Shown: in pieces, positions 48,143 through 62,200 of the stretch | How the letters are laid out: every line of letters starts with the position of its first letter | Numbering within the stretch: position 1 is the stretch's first letter | NCBI RefSeq assembly: GCF_910592395.1 | Contig: NC_088315.1 | Coordinates: 2,048,501-2,112,500 of the forward strand | Direction: 5' to 3' | Length of the DNA: 64,000 nt | DNA from: Lineus longissimus | Lineage: Eukaryota > Nemertea > Pilidiophora > Heteronemertea > Lineidae | The notes under the pieces: generated by a model | The model's database searches: none | What the model was told of the DNA's origin: nothing | What the model saw: the letters and a program-made list of their open reading frames with translations, nothing else | Translations under genes and position numbers: made by a program

Positions 48143-51100
48143 TCAGTGAATCCTCGTAAGTTCCTCGATCATTTTCACGAGATCTTCCACCGTCGCTTCT
48201 CTCTTCATCCCACTTCCATCATCAATCTGCAACCCATGAACAACCTCCACCATCTTTTCCCGATCAAGATCTAAGTAACTCTCAATGAGATCGCCATCAA
48301 TAAAGCCAGTCGACGGCTCCGTCTTCCTGTCCGTGTGGAAAGACCGCCAGAATGAATGATCAATCTTGCCAACGCTGCGGATAACCTTGGTCAGTTTATT
48401 CTGCACTTCGACCATGAACGTGTAGAAGTCTTGTGGAAGTTGTGTCAGCAGGCCTGGAACAGATAATAATGAAATAAACTGCATGTGACGTAAGGTCAGT
48501 CGATAAGGATATATTTCATGGTCGGCTATGGATGTCAACATTGTTAAACATATCAAGTTTGCTGCTTGCATGCTTCAAGTGTCCACTTTTGCTAATTTTC
48601 TCATTGCTACTTACATATTGCTCCATTGACTGTTCCGAAGAGCACTGACCCCTGAGTGGGGGTGCTACTCTCTCCAGGATGTTGCATAACCAATGACCCA
48701 TGTCTGAACACGTTCACAAACTCCCCGAGATGGTACAAGCCAACTTCTTGTAAGTGTTGGCGGTCTTCGTCAGTTGTGGCAGCACTGAAGAAGAGTATGG
48801 AGATGTGTGAATGAACGGTCCTCAAGGGTAGTATTTCAGAGTGCAATTTCTTACAAATTATCAAGCTTTGTTGTTTAGGTGCTTCAGCATCATTTCAAGC
48901 CAAGAGTGTCACAGTTCTGGTTTGATGGGGTGGTAAACACTCAAAAGCCAAGTACCATATTTCAACTAAGCAGCCTAAAATCGATCCAAGATTGCCAACA
49001 CATCACAACAACATACCTATCCTTCTGGCAGGTGAAGAGATTAAAGGAGTTCTCTGCTGCCAAGAATGTGTCATCATCTAGGATTTCCACTGCCGACACC
49101 CAGTTGGGATTGAAGTCGCGTGCAATCTGAAAAGTGAGTTGAAAATGAAGCTCATGGCAAAGGAGCACAGTTGGAACCAATTATATTGTAGCTGATTGCA
49201 GCATGGCCAATGTTGTGAACTCCTGAACATCAATCTTCCCCACTGTTCTACTTCAACAGCATGAGTTTGACTCCCAAGACAAATAAAACAGTACATGTAC
49301 CATGAGCACTTCCTCAATCCAACTGACTCCTCCACCTCTGCCAGTGAACTGGTTAAGTGACGGGAGATACTCATCCCAGCAAGGACTTCACACCCATACG
49401 CTGGGTCATACTCACCTCTTCAAATGTTCCCTCCATCGGTTTATAGAGAAGTAGCGTAACTGATCGCATGAGGTCACCAACAAAGATGAAGTCACCCTTC
49501 GTCTTCAGGTAGAGAGCTATGATATTGTTGAAGTAGCTGCACTCAACTCGCAATTCCTTCTCTGCCGTCCACTCGAATAGTCGCACCTGAGATCATGACA
49601 AAAACTATCATTACATTTTCATACTCGCACGGAGGACAAGAGTAGTCTAAGAGTAGAAGCGACATCCATTTTAGCATGTCTATTTCAGCCAGAAAGTGCC
49701 ATTGCAGACAGGGCCACGAAACAAGGGCAATTACGCAGACAGGGCCACAGAACTAAGGGCAATGACTCACCGTACTGTTGATGCTGGCCAGTAACTTTCC
49801 ATTAAACTCCACCAAACTGTACGCTGCCCCTTTGATTTCCTTCTCTGCTACCTGCGATAGTTTTCCTGAAAATGAAAAACGATAAGTCAAGATCTGGGCC
49901 GACACTTCCAGCCAAGATAAGGATGTCAACATTTGCCTGAACTGTTGGCCAAAGCTCGACAACAGTCATTGATATCACCTCTGTATTCAATGCACCTTTC
50001 AATCAAACTGAACAGGATGGCATTTTTAATCAAGGGTATCTCAACTACTGATACTGTACCAATGATGAGCAGATAAACGTGACTGACCTTCATTGTAGTG
50101 GAATATCACAATGCGTCCTTGCTTGGGCTCAGCTTCCTCGGGATACACCATGGCTGTTCCAACGACGAAGTATGTGTTTGGATCATCTCCAAATTTAGCT
50201 GAGATGATACTAGTGGCAAACTCATTGTTCATGAACTGGTGGGCATGGTGAACTGGAACAAATAATTACAGAATTAGAAGTGTTTATTCTATCCATTATC
50301 AAATTATAGGATTGACAAGTACAACAGCCACAACAACAACAACTACAACAACAACACTGAAGAGAAAGGACAAGGCTATGTCTAAAGAAACTTGAATCCC
50401 CCTACTCACCTTCAAAAGTGTGTTGATCAAGCACAATCAACGAATGAACCTGCACCTCATTACCATAAGAGAAGTCTGTCAATGAGCTGCTAGCTGTTGA
50501 CATAACTTTGGTATTTGAGCTGCTCGAGGAATTCAGGGCTTGTGTGCTGGCGCTGGGTCGGGCAGGGTAGGGCGCTGCACCATTGCTGTCTTGGAGGTCA
50601 TACCGTTGACAGAGCGCACCGAATGTCTGCGAGGCCTCTTGGTAAGATATTCTCCTGAAAACACATCACTTACATGAATAGAACTCAATTTGGTTTTCTT
50701 CGATTTCAACTCTCTATCCTGCATGGAACTTTGTACAATGAGACATTGTTAGCCCATTCATGCAACTGCAAATCGAAATCCGCTAGCCATGATGAGCCTC
50801 CAAGCAGGCAAGCCAATGCTACAAGTACAATGTATGACCATAATCACCTCGACAAACTTATTTACCTGGGTGATTCACCAAGTGGCACTGTCCTAATATG
50901 CAGTTTCTGAATGTCATCAATCGTCCCTATTGTAAGGGCACTGGCATTGGCTAAGGCAAGGCTGAAATACAAACGAACTGGTCAGTCAATTGATAAAATT
51001 ACCCAAACATATGAAAAAAAGTTGAGCAAATCAGAGGATGGATCATTTCCACAGAAAAGTTTTTGTTCTCTTCTTCTTCTGGGCCTACATTGGCAGGACA

Positions 51101-54100
51101 CAGTTCCAAATAATTCGTATCACAATGTTGGGCCAAGTGACCAAGAAATTCTAGACATATTCCATATCATAATAAATTCTAAACTATCGACCTTGAGCTA
51201 GCTATTCTCAGTGGAGAAAAGACCAACCTGTCTGGGTATCCCGATGAATTCAAGGGACACATATAACTGACCTCCTTCAGGTTAACGTTTGAAAAGACTA
51301 GCTTGTGATTACTGGAATAAATCACCGTGGGGCGATCAGAGCAGGCGAAGACGTTCATGGTCGATAACGACTTGAATGTCTTCAGAACGGTCGGTTGTGT
51401 CCCCAGCGTCACTTTCTTCCTCTCCGATAGAAAACCTTCAGTGAGAAAATCATATCAGAATTATTTCCAAGTGTCACAAGTGTGTCAAGGCTTTTGATAA
51501 GATGATTAAAATATGCCTTCCTTTTGAAATGATATCAAGAACGCGCTATTCGACTCCATCAAAATTCTTCGTTATAGGATCAGTACTTTATACTTAAGAC
51601 ATCTATTTACCTGTTTCTGCATTAAGATTGAAATAAATTAAAGCACCATCCCCAAGAGCACACAGCAAATAATGGACGCCTTCGAACGTTGTCATCAGAA
51701 TCGACCGAGGGATGATTTCTGAAATAGAAGAAAATCCGTTTTGGTGACTGAAAGAAAATGAACTTAAGCAAGACTTCATGATATAACTTGGGGCGGACAT
51801 CAATGGAATAGGGCCATTTGAATAGAAGGAGGTATGTAACACCTGGCTATTGACAGATAAGATCAAATCTTCACACTAATGGTGACCAAGGCCATCAACG
51901 GTCGGATTGACAGTTAGACACAAGGAGCGATGGCTGGACAAGTCCTCAGATGATCAGACAGATGCTTGCACTCACCTCCACCAAGACTTTCCACGTGAAG
52001 ACTCTCAAAGTTAGGCAGTTTTAGTATTCTGGCGGAAATATCAGTCCAGAGACCAACGGCACACCACTCAGCACGATCAGCTCCCTCTTTCAACGGGTTC
52101 ACATCTATACAGGCAACTTCATGTTCCATGGTAGCCGAACTGAAAATGACAATATCATGAAAATATATGTATGTTAATGATGAAATTAACGAAACTTGAT
52201 AGTAAGATTTAAGCAGAGGAGACTTCATTTCAATGCAAAAGCATTCCCCAAGGACACTTTTCACAATTTTGGACGAGTTTGCACGTATTTTTTGTGGTAA
52301 ACACTGATGGTTTTCAGAGCATGTCTGACAGATATAGATGTTCCTACTCACCTAATATGTGGCAGTTTCTCTTTCTCTATTTCTAGATAATGAACTTCAC
52401 TCCCAATAGCACATATAATCTGGTGTTGGTTGCACGTGGCCACACTGATATTCTTGCCCGATGGCGGTTTCCATTCCGCAACCATTGTTTTATTACTAGC
52501 ACTGATCAATCGGATTGATAAAGCTGTTATCTGAAGGAGAAGACAAACGAATATAACTAACAGGTCTATGGTCCTACTCACTCCCAGGCTACTTTCTTCT
52601 CTCTGAATTATAAGTTCAAAGTTACAGTGATGCACTTCATAGTAGCTACTAAAATACAATGATTTTAACAACTTTGTCAATTTCAAACAATTAGATAGAA
52701 CCAGTATACCATACAAATACTGATTTTGTTCCTCAGGCAACTTAGGGTGAGCATACCTGAACAATTTGTCCATGGCTGACATTACCACAGTAGAATGTCT
52801 GTTGTTCATCGTCGAAACCCCCCAACTCCGTCTCTTCCACCTCCTCCCCGTTCAGCTGAAGCACACGAGTCTGACCGACAAACGCTAGCACTATCAAACT
52901 GTCAAACTCTCCACAGTCTACCTTCAAGGGCCAGATACCTGAAATTGAAGAATATTTCTTCGTTAACAATTCAGAAATACCATTTGCACTGTAAGGGCAT
53001 CACACTCCAGTTCATACCAAAGTTTACTTGTGACATCAATGACTTGCAGCTCAAAACTTCACCTATATACTAACTACTTTAATCGGAATGTCCATCATAG
53101 ACCAAGCTGAAGACAACTGACTGGTTTCATCTTGTCAGTACCTTTGATTCCCGGCAGATCAATACTCGCATGTTCCTGGATCCCAATGCCATTCCTGATA
53201 ATCCGCAACGAGCCCTCTTTGTCCACCCCAGAACATGTGACCAGCTGACCTTGACCTTGCCTTTCAAGGTCAACAACGCACATGTCAACGATCGGGCCAA
53301 GATTGGTGAATGTCTCCATGATTTGGACGTAGGAACCATTGTCGTCAGGCTCAACATTTAACTGCAAGTTAAAGACAAATCAGATTACGTACATACATCA
53401 AAAACTTGCAATCATGAAATGTCCACAATGCATTCCAGAGAACATTCAGGACAACATAGATAAGCATTGTCAAGCACTTTTGTCTGAGAAACAAGTAGGT
53501 TGGTTTGACAAGCACCCTGGGGGCCTATGACAAGAATTCTGATCCACTCCAAAGTGATGAACAGATCTTACCTTTACAAGTTGTGAATCTCCAAGCCTTG
53601 AACCAACGTAAACAACACCATTGTCCAGGTATGTGATACATTCTGCTATCGTTGTCTCGCCAAGTAGCTCAACTTTCAAATCTTTGACGATCGCCGTGCC
53701 ATCCATCTTCTCCTCTTTCTGAAGGAGCAACATGAAGAGACGGCCCGCCATATCTCCGAGGAGGTATCGGGACCCATTTGTGTCGACCTTACCACAGCAG
53801 ATGATGGTACTTTGCTGAAAACACAAAGAACCACTCATAAGGAGACAATGACTGCTGTAGAGAGTAACCTCCCTTACTGAAATATCAGCCAGAGGTCAAA
53901 TGTGTTCCTTTTTTTAAATTGGCTTGAATCGCAGAAAAATAAGACTTTTCAGATATTTTGGTTGGGAGTCACCATTAAAATATGGCCAGTCGTTCAGTTT
54001 TGCCAATTGTTTGTTTCATCATGATACTCACCTTGATAACAGGTGGCGCTATCGCCAAGTAATTGTCACCTTTGTGGTATGTTATGGACTCCTGGCCAAC

Positions 54101-55958
54101 TATCAGGGCTCCACCATGTGGCTCAGGAACTGCAAGTGGTAATGGGGATAGAATTGACACAAAGATTTAAACATTTTTTTATGCTTAAACGAGATATTTG
54201 AGGTAGACTGATTCAGAACATCCCTTCTTCAATCACCTACATAAGATGTTGGACAGATGCCACATTTCAATTTGCACTTTTCAGGAATGGCTGCCAAGGT
54301 CAGTAGGTCAGAGAGGATGATAGGAAGCTTAACCTCATCATGGGTCGAGAAATAAAGGACAAGTTAGTTGAAAGTGAACCAACCTGAGATGACCATACAA
54401 GCTTCAGTCTCCACGTTGTCCTGTTTCCATGGACCTTTCTGGAACTCCTTATCCCGCAAGGAAATTTCATATGTTTTGACATGTCTTCCATGGGGGTCTT
54501 GGTGGACAAGAATGATGGTTGGGACATGAGCTCCATGCAGGAACTGAACATCGATGACATTGAGCTCCTCCAGTCTGAAAGAAATAGATGCTAAATTACT
54601 GTACTCGCAAGAAAGATATGATAAAGAAAGCATAGAACTGCATTTTCAAGTTGGATTCAATGTTAGTTTATAGTATGATGCTACATACGACTGTCCTGGG
54701 ACCTTGTCAAGCTGGTCATCTCTTCAAAGTACAACCCTCACAATTCACATACCTAATATTAAAAGCCTTTAGTTCTTTGTTCTCCCTGTCAAGAGGAACC
54801 ACTTTAAAGAGGCCATCATAGAGCCTGAGCCCAATGCAGCGACACTGTGGGTCTATTATGCCAATGATACCAGTCTCCGACGGCCGGCCAATTCTGTCCT
54901 GGACATTTCCGTGCGCCCTGGTGATGATTTCTATATTGTCTCCCTCAGTGTGACACTCAAGGATCATAGCATTATAGCGCGCAGTCAGTAGGAACAGAAG
55001 GTCTTTTTCTTCACCCTGAAAATAGTAGTTCATTCTTTATCAAATCATATTCACAGAAATTGCAATTGGAAAAAACCTGCCCATTTCTTTACAATAGGTT
55101 GAAATAGAATGCCTTCCTGACCCTTGAAGCCTTTTGACAAAGGACAGGAATTTGCCCTCTATCTTTAGGTGTGAAAGCAATAAAGGTACCTTGTGCGTAT
55201 TTTGGGATTACCAATTGACATTGGACAAGTTGGCAAGTGGAATAAAGGCAAACCTGAACAGTGGCGTCTGTGGCTTAGCACAGGTATGAAGACTATGAAT
55301 GACACACCATTCTCCAAATGATGATGGAAATATCCATCCAAAGCTTCACTATACTAAACTTACTGGCGGTCTAAATAACTCTAAAACTGCGATCTTGCCA
55401 TAAATGCCCACTTCCTTGATTGGTCTTAGTCCTTCTGGTGTCACTTCAAATATTTCCATCCGCGTGTTCTTGGCGATGATCAAGTTGAGATCACTGGCTG
55501 AAGTGAAGTTCCCTGCAGAAGAGAGAATGTAATTGTAGTCTTGTGGCCATTTAGCTTACCACTGCTTAATATACACCATTGTGTCAACTGTCATCAACCA
55601 ATACGATGCACTCTGCAGCAGCATCAATCAAAGTACATTACATGTAATGTCACTTCTCCTCTTTCATTCATCTCTGATCTGGCTGGCTTCATTTCTCACA
55701 AAGTCATCATCATCTCATCATCTAGGCTTACCGATGATATTAATCGGTTGCATCATGTAAAGAGACCACACGGACATGGTATTGTGACATGCATTCAAAG
55801 TCAAAGACGGATCCCAAAATGAATAACATTCTCGACGGTCTTGTATTCTTTTTGCAATTTGCATTGATGGGGAATGGAGGAGAAAAGTGATTCTCACCGG
55901 TGACACACGCATTGACAGCGGTGGGTTTGTGAGCGGTGACAACGTAGTTACTAGCCAT
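48143..55958 (-). CDS. DDB1: DNA damage-binding protein 1, CUL4 ubiquitin ligase adaptor
   Basis: DDB1 links CUL4-RBX1 to DCAF substrate receptors and, with DDB2, takes part in repair of UV lesions. Twenty exons join in frame to 1142 residues, matching the usual length (about 1140): 55958-55898, 55512-55364, 55015-54753, 54574-54384, 54129-54032, 53814-53572, 53361-53142, 52938-52757, 52530-52352, 52139-51976, 51718-51611, 51435-51228, 50961-50866, 50654-50410, 50252-50088, 49865-49771, 49586-49416, 49126-49017, 48784-48615, 48453-48143. It starts [21 protein letters not shown]. Conserved blocks of the three beta-propellers include [56 protein letters not shown] and [12 protein letters not shown]. 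The C-terminal helical domain contains [12 protein letters not shown] and ends [10 protein letters not shown]. The only weak splice site is the GTCAGT donor of exon 15. Confidence 0.97.
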
Positions 55959-56286
55959 TTTTTATGTGCAAGTTGTGGACCAGTTTTCTTTTGATCAAAG
56001 GAACCCGAAGTCGACAGTATTAGGCCTGTTGTTATGCAATACTGCCCTTGCAAAGTCGCCGAACTTGGCGCCGCTGCAGCATGCAAAATCGACAATGGCG
56101 GAGCCGGGTTGGTATAAAATGCTACCGACGATCTGCCCGAAACCGGAACGAAGACGACGAATAGTTACAATTTCATCCGCCGATAGCAGGCAAGTGCTTC
56201 CGGATTTTTTGCAAGTTTTTACGAGTTTAGTTTTCTTCACAAATGTATCCATAAACTTGTGATTCCTCATAGACTTGGGAGGAAGA
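55959..56286. promoter_or_regulatory. Shared bidirectional promoter of DDB1 and DNAAF3
   Basis: The two start codons are 328 bases apart and point away from each other, so both promoters must overlap here unless non-coding exons lie elsewhere. The region is richer in G, C and CpG than its surroundings (for example 56055-56165) and has no TATA box in either direction. On the plus strand an upstream ATG at 56095 opens 55 codons in frame with DNAAF3 and stops at 56262, before the DNAAF3 ATG, so it could act as an upstream open reading frame. Confidence 0.65.
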
Positions 56287-59200
56287 ATGGATGGATTTGG
56301 AACAATCACTTGGTGGGGCTTTAGCCCTGCTATTGATCTTCTCAGCGAAGGTAGAAAACACCAAAATGAACACATAAATGAAGGCTGCTGATGAGAAGCT
56401 GTCACTCACAGTGTGAGTGTCACTGTCAGTGACAGTGACAGTGTCCGAGCCATTTGTATGAACAGTAAACTTGGTCAAAACCAAATTACTTTTGGTGAAC
56501 TCTCAACATTTTAAAAAATGATATGATTCTAAAATCAAATGATGTAATTTCAACTTTCTTCCATTTCTTTCAGATGTAAGTGAGTGTCTTGAAAAGATGC
56601 ACCTCAACTCGACTGCAGATCCAGACACAGTGCACATTCTCCTGATAGGCGGTGGTGACATAAGGCACATTCTAAAAACGATGTCGTGTTCATGGAAACA
56701 CAAGAAGAAAAAGCTACATGTAAGAGGACACAGTTACAAAGCATGAATAGCAACAAGTACCTGTATTAGATATGTTTAATTTTAACTAAAAGCTGAAACA
56801 TCATCATCATCATGTCAACTTTGATAACCTTTTCTGGTTTTTGCTGCTGCTCTTTCTTATTATTCATTTTCTTTCAGTTCTATATCATAGAGAATAATCT
56901 GGAGTTATATGCAAGAGACTTGCTGTTTTTCTCCATAGCCATGGAAACTCGAGAAAGGATGGGCTTACAAGGTAGGCTAAGTATTTGTTTCACTTTCCTC
57001 TATGTCACATTTAAAGCCAATGGGGCTCCAACCAAGCAAGGAAGAGCAATTTATGCTGTGATGTGATTTTCTGAAGCCTTCATGAGCAGTGATGCAGCGC
57101 TTTGAGCGATCCTAATGGATCGGATACTGCGCTATACAAGACTCGTTATATATATATATATATATGATGTTACACCTTATACCCTTCTGAATGATGAGAT
57201 TTGCACAGAAAGGCAGCCTTTCTTGCAGTTTAAAATCCCTTTAATTGACAGAGTCACAAGTCATGATACAGACATGATAAACTTTAGGTCTGTAACAATA
57301 GAATTCTTACTTGTGGGATCTGTTATACCGAGCTCAACCCCCCAAAATACTATTTTTCCGTGTTTCAGAGAAAACTGAGCTGTTTTTAGAGTTGTATGGT
57401 AACACTCTCGTCAGGTATCAGTCTATGGAATATGTACAGAAATTGTCAACAGAATTTATAAAGTAAGTGCTCAAGGTGACATTTTAGGTCTCAGTGTCCA
57501 AAGAGTAATTGGCACAACCCCAGGAAACAAGTTTTAAGAAACCTGAAGAAAGTGGATATCTTTTTGAGAGTGGATAACTTTCTATTCCATTCTAAACCGA
57601 TTTTGACAGTATTGGTGTTTTTACACATGTTGTTTTTGATGAACAACCAAAGGACTGTTACGATATGTTTTCAGAATGGTGACAGATTTTGACAACTTAG
57701 CGGAGAAACTGCCCTACATTGACATGTCACAGCTTAAGTTCAAGGAGAGGGACATGCTGGAAGCCATATTCAAATTCTGGCGGAATCCAAATCGTGAGAA
57801 AGATGTGTTTGACATTGAGAAAGCCTGGTGAGTAAATGGAGGAGAGCGACTTTGTTTCAAATGTACAAAACATCAGGCAAAACAACCTTATAAGCCTAAA
57901 GTGGTCGTTGACCTTTCATATATCCCTGCTGCTTCATATTGATTGAAAGGATACTTGTTGCTGCTGCAGTATCTCCATCATCTTGAATGTGATTACCCTG
58001 TACCATTCTATCCTCCTTATCCAGGGACCAGCGGCTACGAGCATATCTTGGAACACGATATGATGCCATTCCAAATTGCTTTGACTGGGATTACAGCATG
58101 AAGATGGCAGAAAGAGGGGTACGTTGAAACAGGAAAGGAATCTGGAGAGGTTTGGTTTGACAACTTAGTCTTTAAGAGATTATCACTGGCCAATCCAAAA
58201 TAAATTTGTAGCAGTGAAAAATTTAAAATTTCACAGTCAAAAGTGTTAAATTATGGATTTCTGTGTGAGTTCATTAGGTTTCTGTTAATGGCTTGGCCAT
58301 CCAAGTTATTGAAGTGCCAAAGAGACACTCTTGAGGCTCAATCTAAAGTTGCCGTTTTAAACATGTATCTTAACTTTTCCAGGCAGAAATTCTCAACAGC
58401 AGATTCTATGCCAAATGGCGGCTATCTGGTGTTGCATTTGAGATCAGAGACGGCACGTATAATGTCCCAAATAAGACATTGGCATCTGGGATGATTTTCA
58501 AGAAAGAAGGCGAGAGATTAGCCAGACGTGGCTACTGGGGTGACACCTTAGTCAGTCCCTACATCACCTTTGGGTTGGAGTGTGAGGAGAAAAGTTTCTT
58601 CAAGAAGTCGAACAATATACTGACAAGGGTAAGCAAACTCATTGATGTCTGAATAGTTACTCCAGTTTGGATCAAATAATCTTCCAAATGTCTAAAGGTT
58701 TCCGTGGTCACCAGGGAATCTCGGAGAGTTTGGTGGCCTTGAATTGAGATGTATAATGCTACCATTGCCATATTAACAGTTTTCCTGGTATCTTTTTCAG
58801 TCATCAGTTGACGTTGCAGAATACAACATGCTACAAATCTTACATGAACTCATGCACAAAGAGAAGTACATTCCATCAAAAACAGAAGTAAAGCCAGAGG
58901 AGCAGATGAACAAAGGTGCTACTTTGACTGAGATAACTGAGGAAGAAGAGGAGGAAGAGAAAACAAAAGAGGAGCCGTCCATGTCAGCTGCTAGTCCCCT
59001 TGATTTAGAATACAGTAAGTCTTGTTCTGAATCCAAATTTTGGTAAAAGTGAGAGTGAAATTGATTTCATCGGAATACCAAGTTTCTACAAACAGTTTCA
59101 ATATGGAGAGAACTTGTCATAGAAAGTCTGGTTCATCCCTATAAACAAGACAGAATGCTTTTGCGGTGACCTCCGGTCTCCAGGGTTGTGAACATCCCTG

Positions 59201-62200
59201 ATTGTGACTGTCTTCACTTTATGATCTACCTGATGAACTTTTCTGTTTTCAGAGTCTCTTCAATTAGACGATGTCCGCATCTCATTCCTGCCACTCAACT
59301 CCGCCCTAGATCTTCATAAAAAGAACAAATACCAGAAGTTATTCAACATCATATATTTTTCAAATAGGTTGGTATTCCTCTATTTTTTCAGCTCAGGTAG
59401 CCAGCAGTGTTGACCACTATGAGGCTGCTCATGCGGCATCTCTTTTCTGATAGAGATGTTCTCAATCGTGGTCTCCTGATCAGGGGAGGGGAGGTGTTGA
59501 TGTCAGTATATCATCATTCCTGCTTCTCATTTTCCTTGATGATATTGATTGGGAGAGTGTCAGGGAAGAAACATTAGCAACATTTTTCTCAAAGAATTCT
59601 TTTTATTTATACCCATCTCTATTTACACTTTGTAACATGTATTTACATATCAGATACTGATGATTACCATAATATTTACAAATGTACAAGGACGAGAAAG
59701 CTTTCACTGCTAGTCTCCTTTAGACCTTTTTAGCACAGGGTTGGCTCTGTGAATTTTTTCCTCCTAGCCACTTTTTAGGCAAGTGGCTGTCACTTTTAGC
59801 CATATTGAGTCAGTTACATAACACAATATTACTGAGTTCAAAAAGTCCATTTTAGCACAGTTATAGTTCGAATTTCAGTCCATTTTGAGCTACATGTACA
59901 TGTAGGTAAAGTCCTGATATCACAGAAAGTAACTAAACCTAGCACATAGTTGGATGTTAATGCGCCTGTAGATATTGTTCCTTCTTCATTGCGTTGTTCG
60001 TACGTGTGCGTTTGTTCGACAGCCACTTCTTGACTTGATCCGGTTGAATCTCGGCAACTTGACTCAAGACTTGGACGGTTGCTGGTGTCGGATACGGATT
60101 GTTGACGTTCAAGTTGTACCATTCATTCAAAACCGTGAGGGCTTTTTCGGAAAACTTAGGACGGCGTTTCTTCAATGAGTTCGGATTTGCTGGTGAATCG
60201 GCTTTGCGTTTCAGAAGACATTTCCTTGGGGTGATGGAAGTTTCGAGCAAGTTGACACTTTTCGTTACGCGGTTGATGAGTTTGTGTTGAAGGTTATCGT
60301 AGTATGCGTTGATCATGACTTTATTCGTCGGTGACATGTAGAGTTCGTGGAAACGTTCGGAGTCTAGCTGTGACTTCTGGCATTGGTAGAAGTTATGAAG
60401 GTCACTGGCAACTTCCCCAGCACGGTCCTTGAGTAGCTCGAACTGCATGGTCAAGGCTGATTCTCGTATCGGGAGTTCTGTCGGTGACGTGTTCTGGCTC
60501 TGGATCAGCGTGATCGGGTTTTGGTCATTCGTGCAGGCAGTAATCAATGTAAGGTGGAGGTCTTCAAATGCTGGATCTTGCGACAAACGACTGATGACTG
60601 TTGTTGGCGGACACTCTGGTGTGTTCACAATTGGCTTCGACTTGGACGTGACTGGAGTATTGACTGTAATCTGCTGGACCTCTGGAGCTATGACACGGAC
60701 TGACTCTTGAACTGCTGGCTGTTGGACGATGTCTTGCTGGACCTTGCAAGTTCTGGCCTGAACTGGACTGGTTGCTGGAGTGACTGGTGTACCTGCAGTC
60801 TTAGGCGACTTGTTGACTTTGGCTAAGATGTAGCGGGTCAGGAGATCGGTGATCGTATCGGTGACATCTGGTAAACCAGCACTCGTTTCTTTCTTGGGTA
60901 GACTTTGGACAGTCTCGGCAGGTCTTGCTTGAGTTGGAGAGATGAAACCGCTGTCATCAAAGATGTCGGCAATCTCTTTGGCAGGCTCTGGCGTGGCAAG
61001 TGTGACTTCATCGAGGAGGTCGAGGCTGGTCTTCGGTGTAGCAGGGCAGGAGAATTCAGGAGTGGCAAAGTTAGGAACTTCGAACTCTGGGCTTGCTGGA
61101 CTTGAGAAATCTTCAGACTTGGGACTTGGCACATCTTCCTGTGAAGACTCGGGAGCAGACAAGGCGGCCAAGGCTTGAAGGCTTGTCTCAGAACGGGCAG
61201 ACGTCGGGATAAGTTGGCTGAGTAGACTCATGAGCTGTCGTTGTGTCGTCATCTTGGCAGAAGTTTGATATGATAGTTGTCGCAGGGTGTCACTTGTCAA
61301 GAGCTAGAAGCTGAATGATATTTCACTCAACTTTGCCCCCTTTTATAGTGACATTTTGACAGATGCTGATGGTCAAATAAATTGTCAATTTTTGATTGGT
61401 TTAGCAATCATCTGCTACTCTCTGATTGGTTGAAAGTTGATTTAAATGAACTTTTTCAAAATATAGTCACTAATTTGATAAAAAGTAGACTGATTCATAT
61501 TCATCAAATTAGCTAATTGCCCTAATCTAATTGATTCTCAGGGAGCAGTGTTCATTGAAATTTCACTCACCAATTTGAAAATCTTTCTAATTAGCCATCA
61601 CTAGTTAGGTAGGTCTTTGAAGTCGGTGATTAGTGTTCAGTGAACAGAACTCTGATTCTTTGTTCTTGGTTCAAGGAAACTCTTTATGCAGGTAGTTTTA
61701 CTGGATTATTCAGGTATTCTTGCAACTTTAACTTATTCTGATATCACATAACATATTCTTGAAGCTAAATTACCACAAACCATGTTATTTGTTTCACCCA
61801 GTCTCGGGGATGAACTGAAGAGAAGGCCAGTTGCAAGCAAAACTATATAGCTGACAGTGAGAAATAGGATGCCACTACAGGATGATACAATATTGAATAC
61901 ATCGTAATCAACACGATAAACACTTCGAGGGAGGAAAGGCCCTATTGCAACACGAGTTCTAGGAACTAAATACTATAAATAATTGTACATAACTTTTTAC
62001 AGAGCCACCAATGAACCCCACCCACGTCTTGCGCGAACAGCAATAATAAATGTATCTTCGAGAGGGTATGGCCTAGAAAGGCCCCAACTCTAAAACATCA
62101 AGTCAAGTTATGATATTCTGTAGTTGTTTGCTTTGCAATCAATTCCTTCTTCTGAGCATCTGAGTTTCTTCATCTTAGATTTTATGGAATACAAAAACCC

